Below, in pieces: positions 36,661 through 45,145 of a stretch of DNA of 64,000 bases (the first letter of the stretch is position 1; each line of letters opens with the position of its first letter). The notes under the pieces were generated by a model, which worked only from the letters and a program-made list of their open reading frames with translations, was not told where the DNA came from and did not search any database. Location: contig NZ_FOXU01000005.1 in NCBI RefSeq assembly GCF_900115805.1, forward strand, positions 62,001 to 126,000, written 5' to 3'. Position numbers and translations under genes: made by a program. Source of the stretch: Psychrobacillus psychrotolerans (GTDB lineage: Bacteria; Bacillota; Bacilli; Bacillales_A; Planococcaceae).

Positions 36661-36775
36661 GGCAAGGTTCACCACGAAGACTCCTGTGGGATAGCTTGAG
36701 CTGAAGACCCCGCAGGAACGTAGTGACGAGGAGGCTGAAGCCAAGCCCACGGAAAGCGAAGTGGTGGGCCTTGCC
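36661..36775. repeat. Dispersed palindromic repeat of Bacillales type
   Basis: 115 bases with inverted ends GGCAAGG..CACCAC and GTGGTG..CCTTGCC, containing the blocks GACTCCTGTGGGAT, GCTGAAGACCCCGCAGGA, GTGACGAGGAGGCTGAAG and CCCACGGAAAGCGAAG. These blocks recur in a noncoding repeat scattered through many Bacillaceae and Planococcaceae genomes (recalled knowledge). It is more GC-rich than its surroundings. The stretch 36300-36860 holds no gene: only this repeat and two terminator hairpins. Confidence 0.75.
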
Positions 36776-36825
36776 GAGTTTAATATTCAACTCTATACAC
36801 CTAAAAATGAGTTTGTCTACAGTCT

Positions 36826-36863
36826 AAAAGTCGTAAAAGATTTCGCTTTTACGACTTTTTTTC
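36826..36863. terminator. Terminator hairpin, copy 2 (right of the dispersed repeat)
   Basis: AAAAGTCGTAAAAG / CTTTTACGACTTTT around ATTTCG, abutting the stop codon of the permease gene at 36864. One loop base differs from copy 1. Confidence 0.8.
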
Positions 36864-38102
36864 TTATGTTGTTACTTTAAGCACGGTCTTAATTTTTTGG
36901 ATTATTCCTCCACTACTATAAGTTAGTACACTTCGTTTATAGAAGGACAAGCTTAGTAGGAACATAAGAACTACAGTTACTATTAATATAGCCATGGACA
37001 AAATTGGTTCGAATGTAGATATGTCAGTGGCGCCAATTCGTAGTGGCATGACCATACCCGACGTAAACGGAATATAGGAGAACACTTTTATGAGCATCGT
37101 ATCAGGACTTGCCATTCCAGAGATTAGCACGTAAAAACCAATAATTCCAACCATCATCGCTGGCATCATAGCTTGACTCGATTCCTCTACTTTGGATACT
37201 AACGACCCTAATAATGCACCCAATATCAAATATAAAATGATTGTGATCAATAAAAAGGCTACTGAATAACCGATAAATGCAAGAGATAGTTCATTGGCAA
37301 TTTCCTGTACAACATCCCATTTTGAGCCTCCGTCAATAAATGCGAATAACAATCCTTGAACGAGTAATAATCCCCCAATTTGTGTTAACGCTAAAAGAAA
37401 CGTTCCAGTTAATTTCGCCATAAAATGCGTAGTTGGTTTCACGCTAGCAAGTAAAACTTCAAGAACGCGCGAACCTTTTTCGGAAGCAACATCCGTTGTA
37501 ATCATCGATAAGAAGGTCATAACAAATGAATAAATTAGAAAACCTACTAAAAAGGAAGCACCAATTCCAGCAGCTTTCTCATCCTCACTTTTACCTGAGA
37601 CAGATTGTTCATTCAGATTTTTCATCGTAATGATAGTTTCAGATTGCAGAATTTTATCCGCTTCTTCTGCAGTTAAATTTAGCTGCTGCACTTCATATAT
37701 TTTCCCTGCGTATTGAAGGGTAGAAGAAAGGCTTAGCTGATCATTAAATGTCAGCGGTTCGAAGGTGGCAATTTCTGCTGTGAGTGAATTATCTTGATCT
37801 TCCACGAAAATGACAGCCGCAAAGTCCCCGTCAACTACTTGTTTTTCTACCTTTTCAAGATCCTCGGTTGGAAAGCTAAATTCTAGATCGCTAGTCGACT
37901 CAAATAATGCCTCAATTTCCACATCTGTTTCGTTAATAAGAGCTATTTGTAGAGCGTCTTCTTGGAAAAATGCCTCCTTAATGTCTGACCAGAACATAAC
38001 ACCACTGATCACCGCCACATATAAAATGATAGAAAATATAAATGATTTTGCTTTGACTTTTTGAACGTAAAGTTGCTTAACTAACAACCAGAATTTAGAC
38101 AT
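36864..38102 (-). CDS. ABC-2 exporter permease (NatB/YhaP-like)
   Basis: 412 residues from the ATG at 38102. One N-terminal helix (about 20-40), a large extracytoplasmic domain (about 45-175), then five or six helices (about 185-395): the ABC-2 layout of NatB and B. subtilis YhaP. The conserved DVASEKGSRVLEVLLASVKPTTHFMAKL segment (in parts: SEKGSRVLEVL) is the coupling region typical of these permeases. It overlaps the end of the ATPase gene by eight bases, so the pair forms one exporter; sodium or a drug is the usual guess. Confidence 0.88.
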   Translation of the reverse strand: MSKFWLLVKQLYVQKVKAKSFIFSIILYVAVISGVMFWSDIKEAFFQEDALQIALINETDVEIEALFESTSDLEFSFPTEDLEKVEKQVVDGDFAAVIFVEDQDNSLTAEIATFEPLTFNDQLSLSSTLQYAGKIYEVQQLNLTAEEADKILQSETIITMKNLNEQSVSGKSEDEKAAGIGASFLVGFLIYSFVMTFLSMITTDVASEKGSRVLEVLLASVKPTTHFMAKLTGTFLLALTQIGGLLLVQGLLFAFIDGGSKWDVVQEIANELSLAFIGYSVAFLLITIILYLILGALLGSLVSKVEESSQAMMPAMMVGIIGFYVLISGMASPDTMLIKVFSYIPFTSGMVMPLRIGATDISTFEPILSMAILIVTVVLMFLLSLSFYKRSVLTYSSGGIIQKIKTVLKVTT

Positions 38103-38994
38103 GCTTAGCACCTACCTTATCTTTGAATATTTCATCTAATGATAAATAATCCAAACTAAATTTTTCTATGTATTTGCCATTAGATACATAGTCAAAAATA
38201 GGCTGTGCATACGATTCATCCTCAAGTGTAAGTGTGTATTGATCTCTGCCCGTTTGAACATCTCGTACACCATGTAGTCCTGCTAGTACTTCTTTAGGAA
38301 TTTCTGTACGTATAGTTAACTTCGTTTTTCCGTATTGTTTCTTCAAATCCAGTAAACTTCCAGTAAACAAGGATACGCCACGTTTTAGTAGGCATAAATG
38401 GTCACAAAGCTCTTCGACATTATCCATTTGGTGACTAGAAAATAATATAGTTGTTCCTTTATGCTTTAGGTCTAGAATTGCAGACTTTAGCAAATCCATA
38501 TTTACTGGATCCAAGCCACTAAAAGGCTCATCTAATATAAGGAACTCTGGTTGATGTATAAAGCTTGCGATTAATTGGACTTTTTGCTGGTTTCCTTTGG
38601 ATAAGGTTTCTGCTTTTGCTTTTCGCTTATCGTCTAATTCAAAACGATCAATCCAGTAATCTACTTCTTTTTTTAGATCCTTTTTAAGCTTTCCTCTTAA
38701 CTCGCCAAAAAAGTATAGTTGGTCTTCCACAGTCATGGCAGGGAAGATGCCTCGTTCTTCAGGTAAGTAGCCTAGAATATCTCTATTAATGGAATTTATA
38801 TGTTGGCCATTCCACATAATGCTACCTTCAGTTGTTTCCTGTAAGTCTAAAATCATACGAAATGTTGTAGTTTTACCAGCACCATTCTGACCGATCAGTC
38901 CAAATATTTCTCCCTTTTCAATTGTAAAGGACAAACTGTTAACAGCTACGAAGTCTTGATATTTCTTAGTTACTTGGCTTATTGATAACGTCAT
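38095..38994 (-). CDS. ABC exporter ATPase (NatA/YhaQ-like)
   Basis: 299 residues from the ATG at 38994, seven or eight bases after AGGAG. Walker A GQNGAGKTT, signature LSKGNQQKVQ (KGNQQK instead of GGxxQR, as in many NatA-type exporters), Walker B FLILDEPFSGLDP, and a C-terminal regulatory tail (about 220-299) that is common in DUF4162-carrying exporters. It is the first gene of a two-gene operon with the ABC-2 permease and is divergent from the secreted protein gene at 39124. Confidence 0.9.
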   Translation of the reverse strand: MTLSISQVTKKYQDFVAVNSLSFTIEKGEIFGLIGQNGAGKTTTFRMILDLQETTEGSIMWNGQHINSINRDILGYLPEERGIFPAMTVEDQLYFFGELRGKLKKDLKKEVDYWIDRFELDDKRKAKAETLSKGNQQKVQLIASFIHQPEFLILDEPFSGLDPVNMDLLKSAILDLKHKGTTILFSSHQMDNVEELCDHLCLLKRGVSLFTGSLLDLKKQYGKTKLTIRTEIPKEVLAGLHGVRDVQTGRDQYTLTLEDESYAQPIFDYVSNGKYIEKFSLDYLSLDEIFKDKVGAKHV

Positions 38995-39123
38995 ATTCAA
39001 ACTCCTATCTTTTTTCTCTTTAAACTTTATACGAAACAACATAAAGAATGTTTCATTTAATTTGTAACGTTTTTGTAAATTACACCGTCAAATGGAAAGA
39101 GAAGAAAAAAGAGGAGTGATTGG

Positions 39124-40545
39124 ATGAAGAAAATATACGGAGCTTTTGTAATGATTTTAATGTTCGGGCTTGTATGGAGCCAAGGTTCTGCCTTTGCACA
39201 AAGTGATGAAGCAAAAGTAGAAACGACTAACTTTATAAAAGCAACCGGGGTTATAACAAAAGTGGAAGAAAAAAAGGGAACTGTTACTTTAACGGTAGAA
39301 ACAAATGGTAAAGAGCCACAGATTACTTTTTACAATCTAACGGATGAAACAATGGTATACAATAGTGGATCGACGAAGGAAATGGAAAAATTGGCGTTTC
39401 AAAAAGGTCAACAAATAGACGCCTATTATGATAAAGATAAACCGATGATTATGATATATCCAGCACAAATTTCACCCGAATTAGTTATTGTGCATGATGC
39501 TAAAACATTCGGTTCTGTTAAAGTAGGGAAATTTGATGAAGAGCTTCGTAGTTTAGACAATGAATTGAATTTGAATGTAGATGACAAAACAATTCTAGAA
39601 AATACCGACGGAGAAAAAATAGCAAGAGCAGACTTAAGCGGAAAAGAGCTTATTGTATTCTATACGATGGCTACTAAAAGCATTCCTGCTCAAACAGCTC
39701 CTATTAAAATAGTAGCTATGTCCTCACCTGGTGAAGTTAGTGATACGTCCGACTTCATAAAATTTTCAGGTGTTATAACAGAAATAACAAACGATAAAAA
39801 TAAGTTAGCGCTTACGGTAGTGACAGAAGAGGATGAGCCAATTACGACTATCTTCACACTTGATAAAAATGTACGATTGTTTAAAGGAAAAAACGCAGAG
39901 ACAGTTAAAAAAGAGTCTTTCCAAATAGGGCAGAAAATAGAGGCTTATTATGATAAAAACAAGCCAATGATTTTAATTTATCCAGCACAAATAACTCCGG
40001 AACTTCTCTTTGTTCCTGGCAAAGAAGAATTTAGTTTTGTGAAAGTGGCGAAGTTTGACCAAGATATGATTAGTTTAGATCGAAAACTTCAGTTAACTAT
40101 TTCCGAAGAAACTGAATTGCGTAATGAGAAAAACGAAGTAATAACTCAGGAGGATTTAGTGGAAAAAGAGCTTATTGTCTTTTATGCTGTTACTAAAAGA
40201 GGGATGGAAGGCGTACCCGACCAAACAACTCCATTGAAGGTTGTTGCTCTAAATTATCTTTCTCCTGATTTAAAACATATTATTGAAAATGATCACTTTA
40301 TACAAAATGGGACAAAAATGATTCCGCTTCGTAAAGTAGCAGAGCAACTTGGATATGAAGTAAAAAGCTATTCTACTTCTACGCAAAAGTTAGTGACACT
40401 TTTAAAAGGCAACAGTTCTTTCCAGATTTTTCGCGATACAAAAGCTTTTAGTTACAATAAGAGCCTACAATTATTTTTAGAAAAACCGGTGTTAAAAGAT
40501 AAGAAAACATATGTATCAGAAGAAATCCTAGATATATTAAAATAA
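39124..40545 (+). CDS. Secreted protein with two internal repeats and a copper-amine-oxidase-N-like domain
   Basis: 473 residues. Signal peptide (about 1-25, ending SAFA). Two clearly homologous units follow, about 38-175 and 185-330: compare AYYDKDKPMIMIYPAQISPE with AYYDKNKPMILIYPAQITPE, and GKELIVFYTMATKS with EKELIVFYAVTKRG. The last 90 residues (about 380-473: NGTKMIPLRKVAEQLGYEV) match the small copper-amine-oxidase N-terminal-like domain often found on secreted and S-layer-like proteins of Bacillales. Function unknown; a cell-wall or extracellular role is inferred. No anchor motif is visible. Confidence 0.75.
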   Translation: MKKIYGAFVMILMFGLVWSQGSAFAQSDEAKVETTNFIKATGVITKVEEKKGTVTLTVETNGKEPQITFYNLTDETMVYNSGSTKEMEKLAFQKGQQIDAYYDKDKPMIMIYPAQISPELVIVHDAKTFGSVKVGKFDEELRSLDNELNLNVDDKTILENTDGEKIARADLSGKELIVFYTMATKSIPAQTAPIKIVAMSSPGEVSDTSDFIKFSGVITEITNDKNKLALTVVTEEDEPITTIFTLDKNVRLFKGKNAETVKKESFQIGQKIEAYYDKNKPMILIYPAQITPELLFVPGKEEFSFVKVAKFDQDMISLDRKLQLTISEETELRNEKNEVITQEDLVEKELIVFYAVTKRGMEGVPDQTTPLKVVALNYLSPDLKHIIENDHFIQNGTKMIPLRKVAEQLGYEVKSYSTSTQKLVTLLKGNSSFQIFRDTKAFSYNKSLQLFLEKPVLKDKKTYVSEEILDILK

Positions 40546-40547
40546 AC

Positions 40548-40590
40548 AAAACCCCGTCCTTTTCTAGTAGAAAAGGGTGGGGTTTTATTA
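40548..40590 (+). terminator. Rho-independent terminator after the secreted protein gene
   Basis: AAAACCCCGTCCTTTTCTA / TAGAAAAGGGTGGGGTTTT, nearly 18 pairs with a tight loop. Confidence 0.88.
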
Positions 40591-40648
40591 GTATTTAATG
40601 ATGAATTTCTAATTACCGGCGGTGACTCCTGCACAATGAGAACAGCTG

Positions 40649-41404
40649 CTACTCTTGTTTTGTATGTATTAACCCTAAAATATATTTAAGGTCAACGGCT
40701 GGAATTTGCCCTGGAGCAGAAGAAGCTACGCCAGAACCAAATGTTGCGGCGGAGCCAAAAACTTCTCCAGCGAGTCGACTAATTACACCAGTAGAAGCCA
40801 TAGCCATAGTAATAATTGGACGGTCTGCATATAAGGAGTACATTGTGTAGGTTGCATCTAGCAATGTCAGAACATCTGTTGGATTGTTTGGCATTACAGC
40901 GATTTTAGATATATGTGCATCTAACTCTTGCATTCTTTTAAGTCTCCATATGATTTCTTCCTTGGCGGGAGTCTTTTCGAAGTCGTGATTAGACATAATG
41001 ATGAAAACGTCCGTTCCTTTTGCTGCTTGCATTATTTCCGTCACTTTCGGGGAAAACAACTCCACGTCTATCAAATCAACTTCTTTTGTTTTCATCACTT
41101 CTACTAGTAGGGTTTCGTAGTAGGAGTCTTCTATTATTTTACTTCCACCTTCACGATGTGTTCTAAAAGTAAATAGAAGAGGGGTGGGATATAGTACTTC
41201 TCGCAATGTGGAAAGTGTTTTTTTTACTTTAGTAATATCTTCAATTCCCTCTAAAAAGTCCGCTCGCCATTCAATGATTTCGAAGTTAGTTTGAAGGCTT
41301 TTTATCTCTAAAAGAAGCTCTTCTATTGTTCTTCCTATAAGGGGAACAATAACTTTTGGAATACCCATTCCTATATGGATATCTCGAATTGATACAACTT
41401 TCAT
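40649..41404 (-). CDS. aroD: Type I 3-dehydroquinate dehydratase
   Basis: 251 residues. It dehydrates 3-dehydroquinate to 3-dehydroshikimate in aromatic amino acid synthesis. Catalytic residues are in place: H140 in MSNHDFEKTP and the Schiff-base K167 in KIAVMP, plus EWRADF (about 45-50) near the start and the C-terminal AAPGQIP-type loop (SSAPGQIPAVDL). Length is normal for the class. It is monocistronic, divergent from the GNAT gene at 41473. Confidence 0.93.
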   Translation of the reverse strand: MKVVSIRDIHIGMGIPKVIVPLIGRTIEELLLEIKSLQTNFEIIEWRADFLEGIEDITKVKKTLSTLREVLYPTPLLFTFRTHREGGSKIIEDSYYETLLVEVMKTKEVDLIDVELFSPKVTEIMQAAKGTDVFIIMSNHDFEKTPAKEEIIWRLKRMQELDAHISKIAVMPNNPTDVLTLLDATYTMYSLYADRPIITMAMASTGVISRLAGEVFGSAATFGSGVASSAPGQIPAVDLKYILGLIHTKQE

Positions 41405-41472
41405 AAAAGTATACCCCTTCCTTAGTGTTTTAAGTTATATTAACATACAAAGATATAGAGGAGGTCAATTAT

Positions 41473-42324
41473 ATGAATTTTCAGCATTATGAAAGTGTAG
41501 AAAAATTTGCGGGCAAAGTAACACCCTTTTTGGAAACAAACGAGGATAAGTTCAGCTTATTTCTTGGTGTTTTAAACGGGATAAGAGCTGGAGCATACAA
41601 TAACCCTTACATGGCAACTATTGAAGAGGAAGGTGAGTTATTAGCAATTTTTCAAATGACCCCTCCCCATCCCCTAAATATTGTATTTGTAGATAAAAAG
41701 CATATATCTGCTTGTATTGACTTATGTACCGCAGAATTGATTAAACATTCCATACGAGTAGAATCCATCATCAGTGTAAAGGAATGGGCTATTATGTTTG
41801 CGGAAAAGTGGAAAGAAAAAACAGGAGGAACATACTCTTTCATGATGGATCAAGGACTTTATAGACTGGACCAAGTAGAGGTGTCTCTTAAAATGAGTCC
41901 AGGCTCATGGCGTTACGCAACTCTTAACGATGCACTTCTAATAGAGAAATGGTATAGCCAGTTTGAACGAGATACTGGATTATCAACGACAGCTCCAGTA
42001 GAAATAAAAAAACGTGTGAATAAAATGTTAGAGGGTAATGAAGTCTTTCTTTGGGAAAACCAAGGGGAAGTTGTATCCATGATGAAAAAGGCTAGGCCAA
42101 CAAAAAAAGGGGTTACGGTTTCACTTGTTTTTACACCAGCAGAAAAACGAGGAAAAGGGTATGGAAGAACTGTGGTTGCGGCAGGTAGTAAAGAGTTATT
42201 AAAGGAATTTGAGTTTTGTGTGTTGTATACAGATATGCTCAATCCAACCTCCAATAAAATTTATCAGGAAATTGGGTATAAGAAGCTAGTAGATTCTGTT
42301 CATTTGAAGCTGGAAACTATATAA
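41473..42324 (+). CDS. GNAT family acetyltransferase, two-domain form
   Basis: 283 residues behind GAGGAGG. The N-terminal half (about 1-135) is a degenerate GNAT-like fold; the C-terminal half (about 145-283) has the acetyl-CoA loop RGKGYGRTVV (the Q/RxxGxG/A motif) and a YTDMLNPTSNKIYQEIGY stretch typical of GNATs. Two fused GNAT domains with only the second intact is a known pattern in Bacillales. Substrate unknown. Confidence 0.8.
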   Translation: MNFQHYESVEKFAGKVTPFLETNEDKFSLFLGVLNGIRAGAYNNPYMATIEEEGELLAIFQMTPPHPLNIVFVDKKHISACIDLCTAELIKHSIRVESIISVKEWAIMFAEKWKEKTGGTYSFMMDQGLYRLDQVEVSLKMSPGSWRYATLNDALLIEKWYSQFERDTGLSTTAPVEIKKRVNKMLEGNEVFLWENQGEVVSMMKKARPTKKGVTVSLVFTPAEKRGKGYGRTVVAAGSKELLKEFEFCVLYTDMLNPTSNKIYQEIGYKKLVDSVHLKLETI

Positions 42325-42436
42325 TTTTGTCCTTTTATGCCTTGTAGTAGTAAACTAAATTTATAGTAGAATCTCTTTTAGTGTAGGAAGTTTACTGGTA
42401 CATACATAATTTCGAAAATATAAAGGGGTCTTATAA

Positions 42437-43456
42437 ATGGACAAACAGGCAGGTATTGATATAGGTGGAATTAGTTTTAACTGGGATCTGGAAAAAGGGG
42501 AGTTTCTATTTGAACAACAGGACGCTGTTCTTTTCTGGGTTTCCTCTGCGATGAAATCCTTCTTCGATACAATTGAAGAGGTTTCTGGAGTTGAAGCATC
42601 AAACTTAGTTTTTGAAGCTACAGGATTTCGCCAGGGGATAGTGGTGGGAGAGTACTTTCAAAATATGAAAAACGTAAGTGTTACAGAAGCAGTTGGTCTT
42701 ATTACAAACACATATTCTTCCGCTGGCTGGGGATTAGCTAAAGTAGAAAATCTAAATATCGAAGAAAAGACCTTCACTGCAAAATTTAAAAATAGCTGGG
42801 AATACAAAATAAATAAAGCACAAGAAAAGTCGGTGGGAGGAAAATACATGCCTGCCCATTATGCTGGCATATTCTCTGGACTTCTAAATGAAAATATGTG
42901 GTATGAGGTAGTAAAAGATCAAATACAAGGTCATGAATTTACAGAAGTAAAGTACTTCCCATCTACTATTACAGTAAATCATAATATTGGTCAGCTTGCT
43001 CGAAAAACAGAAATGGATGAGATTCTTCATTTAGAAGCAGTAGTGGAGGATAAAGTAAGAGACTTAACTGAATTAGTACAGGAACTCTCATCACCTATTA
43101 TTCCCGTGTTGGATGGAATAGTTGTGGTACCGTTGATCGGTAAGTATGATGAAGACCGTTCAGAGGCATTACTAGAGAAAACATTAACTAATTTACCTTC
43201 ACACAAGGCAAAGTATGTAGTACTTGATTTAACAGGACTGAATGAAAATATCAGTCAACATACAGCGAGTTTTATCGAAAAAATCGGGTCAGCTTCCACT
43301 TTAATAGGTGTGACGACGATACTAGTGGGTATCTCCCCGCAGTTAAGTATTATTATTACTCAGTCAAATGTTCAATTATCTAACTTCGATTGCTTCCAAA
43401 CATTACAGCACGGTATACACTATGCGTTAGCGCAAATGGGAAGAAGGATAATTTAA
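42437..43456 (+). CDS. STAS-domain protein with an N-terminal sensor-like domain (RsbR-related)
   Basis: 339 residues. The C-terminal 110 residues (about 225-335: SSPIIPVLDGIVVVPLIGKYDEDR..., KYVVLDLTGLNE, VTTILVGISPQLS) are a STAS domain of the RsbR/stressosome type. RsbR proteins carry phosphorylated Thr in this domain, after DxTG and downstream; here the loop is DLTGLNENISQHT, with candidate Thr/Ser but not the exact RsbR sequence. The N-terminal 200 residues (about 1-205) resemble a V4R/heme-NO-type sensor fold only weakly. Linking of stress signalling to an unknown ligand is inferred. Single gene. Confidence 0.72.
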   Translation: MDKQAGIDIGGISFNWDLEKGEFLFEQQDAVLFWVSSAMKSFFDTIEEVSGVEASNLVFEATGFRQGIVVGEYFQNMKNVSVTEAVGLITNTYSSAGWGLAKVENLNIEEKTFTAKFKNSWEYKINKAQEKSVGGKYMPAHYAGIFSGLLNENMWYEVVKDQIQGHEFTEVKYFPSTITVNHNIGQLARKTEMDEILHLEAVVEDKVRDLTELVQELSSPIIPVLDGIVVVPLIGKYDEDRSEALLEKTLTNLPSHKAKYVVLDLTGLNENISQHTASFIEKIGSASTLIGVTTILVGISPQLSIIITQSNVQLSNFDCFQTLQHGIHYALAQMGRRII

Positions 43457-43473
43457 TCTTTATTGTCATACAA

Positions 43474-43526
43474 AAAGAGCTAGACAAAGTTTGGGGTAAA
43501 GTAAGTACCCTTTTGTCTAGCTCTTC
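43474..43526. terminator. Converging hairpin after the STAS gene
   Basis: AAGAGCTAGACAAA / TTTTGTCTAGCTCTT, 14 pairs with a 22-base loop; T-tracts on both strands are short, so termination strength is uncertain. Confidence 0.6.
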
Positions 43527-43537
43527 GTATTTCCTTA

Positions 43538-44110
43538 TCATTTTTCGTCTTTATACTTCTGCCTTATTTCTTCTTGAGTTTCTTGGTATTCTTCTTCAAT
43601 ATCGGTTGTCTTGTATATAAAAGGTTCATGGTTGTAATCTGTTCGTTTTCCATAACGAAGCATTTCGTAAATGATCATTCCATTGTTTGGCATCCCATTT
43701 ATAGTTCTCATAGGAATAATATCGAACAAAACATAATAAAACGCATAAAACACAAACCGATCCCAAAATGTTCGATATTCTTCTAACAGACCGTTTGCCA
43801 ATAACGCGTTTAGGACTAGAGCTACCGACAGATTCATCAGAATAGGACCTGCGTATATACATATATACGCTAGTTTACTTTCTCTTTTTAGAGCGTCGTA
43901 TGAAAACCAACTAAATAGATGATAATGTTTTCGTACATCAATTATCCAAAATTTGAAAAGTCTAGGTCCAGATCCAATAGTCAATCTGGGGTTCTTTACA
44001 CCGAAAATCTCACTTACTATTAAATAACCCGTTTCTCGCAAAAATATAACAATTGGCAAGATGATAAAAGCTGAAATTATTAAAGAAAGCAAATCTGAAA
44101 AACCAAACAT
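43538..44110 (-). CDS. Site-2 protease (M50)-like membrane protein with degenerate active site
   Basis: 190 residues with helices at about 7-24, 82-104 and 115-135. The first helix ends RETGYLIVSEIFG, which aligns with the M50 zinc motif HExGHALVAxxFG: His is Arg25, Glu26 and Gly28 remain, and the second His is Tyr29. A later DIIPMRTINGMPNNG aligns with the NPxPxxxLDGG block (third ligand Asp lost). The fold is probably M50 but it cannot bind catalytic zinc. A role as a scaffold or pseudo-protease is inferred. Neighbours give no hint. Confidence 0.7.
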   Translation of the reverse strand: MFGFSDLLSLIISAFIILPIVIFLRETGYLIVSEIFGVKNPRLTIGSGPRLFKFWIIDVRKHYHLFSWFSYDALKRESKLAYICIYAGPILMNLSVALVLNALLANGLLEEYRTFWDRFVFYAFYYVLFDIIPMRTINGMPNNGMIIYEMLRYGKRTDYNHEPFIYKTTDIEEEYQETQEEIRQKYKDEK

Positions 44111-44203
44111 TTTATCTCAACTCTCTTATTATTTGAAGTGTTGTGTATAAAATACCCGATTTATGTCAGTACGAACCTTGTAATAATCTCCAATAAAGCA
44201 TGC

Positions 44204-45046
44204 TTATTTAATAGAGTTTAACTTTAAATAGTTACGGAGCAAAAATGCAATCCATTTACAATTAGGGTAATCTTGAATATTTTTTAACAGGCCTTCTACT
44301 AGGGCGGGACTAAGAGAGGGCTCCAATAAATGCTGTTTTAACAAACTCAGAGACTCTTGTTCAAGTGGTTCTTCCGCTTCATTTAAACTTTGTTCTAGAA
44401 CTTCTAACAATTGATCGTTTGTAATTTCTGTTTTAGACAACCGTCTGAGTTGAAAAATTTCTTTAGTGACAAATGGAATGGTGACCTGGGATGCAAGTAA
44501 ATTTGTTTTTTCAACTAAAGATTGTGCAAGTTGTTCCAAATCTACCGGAACATTGTTGAATAATATCAACTCTGAATAGATACTTATAAAACCTTTAATA
44601 CAATAGACTAAATCATATTTGGTATTTTCGATTCTTTCTCCAAATAACTTTTCTGTCATGGTTAGGATAGTTTTCTCTAATAACTTATCATAATCATGAA
44701 ACTTTAATACAAGCTCGCTATTAAAAGAGTGTGACTGCTCCTTCATTAAAATTTTAGCGAAATTTGAATGTTTTTGGGAGGCTTGAAACATTGTAAAGTA
44801 AAAATTATATAATGATAATTCATTATTTTGCATGTTAGTGACCTGGTAGTCAGTATTTGAAATCATTTGACTCATAAATTGATCGATTAATGCTACTATC
44901 AATTCGTCTTTCGATTTAAAAGACAAATAAAATGCTCCTTTAGAAATACCGCAACGTTCTGTAATTTGTTGAACAGAGGTTGGTTCGAATCCTTGTTCTG
45001 CAAAAAGCTCTAATGCTCTTTCCATAATTAACTGTTTTTTACCCAT
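44204..45046 (-). CDS. TetR-family transcriptional regulator of the divergent RND exporter
   Basis: 280 residues. N-terminal helix-turn-helix (about 5-50: IMERALELFAEQGFEPTSVQQITERCGISKGAFYLSFKSK, in parts) and a long all-helical ligand domain (about 60-280, longer than the common 190-residue form). It is divergent from the swrC-like gene with about 100 bases between, where a 14-base palindrome sits in the exporter's promoter, so it most likely represses that gene and itself. In B. subtilis the TetR gene yerO lies next to yerP (swrC) in the same way. Confidence 0.88.
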   Translation of the reverse strand: MGKKQLIMERALELFAEQGFEPTSVQQITERCGISKGAFYLSFKSKDELIVALIDQFMSQMISNTDYQVTNMQNNELSLYNFYFTMFQASQKHSNFAKILMKEQSHSFNSELVLKFHDYDKLLEKTILTMTEKLFGERIENTKYDLVYCIKGFISIYSELILFNNVPVDLEQLAQSLVEKTNLLASQVTIPFVTKEIFQLRRLSKTEITNDQLLEVLEQSLNEAEEPLEQESLSLLKQHLLEPSLSPALVEGLLKNIQDYPNCKWIAFLLRNYLKLNSIK

Positions 45047-45074
45047 TTAAAACAATCGCTCCTAGTTCATATTG

Positions 45075-45103
45075 TTGACAACTGACTAATTAGTCATTAT
45101 TAT
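45075..45103 (+). promoter_or_regulatory. Sigma-A promoter of the swrC-like gene
   Basis: TTGACA (45075-45080), 17-base spacer, TATTAT (45098-45103). The spacer contains the palindrome described next. Confidence 0.8.
45083..45096. promoter_or_regulatory. Probable TetR operator
   Basis: TGACTAATTAGTCA, a perfect 14-base palindrome placed exactly between the -35 and -10 boxes. Binding of the divergent TetR protein would block RNA polymerase. Confidence 0.72.
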
Positions 45104-45145
45104 AAGTAATTGAGAAATTAAAGTCAATTAGGGGTAGGTGTAAGT

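Noticed and set aside
36661-36775. Considered as an insertion sequence or small RNA gene
   Set aside because: There is no transposase frame, and no promoter in front of it; the blocks fit a known type of dispersed intergenic repeat.
43390-43620. A 76-residue open frame across the STAS gene end and the following hairpin
   Set aside because: It overlaps a real gene in another frame, runs through a terminator-like hairpin and has no ribosome site.
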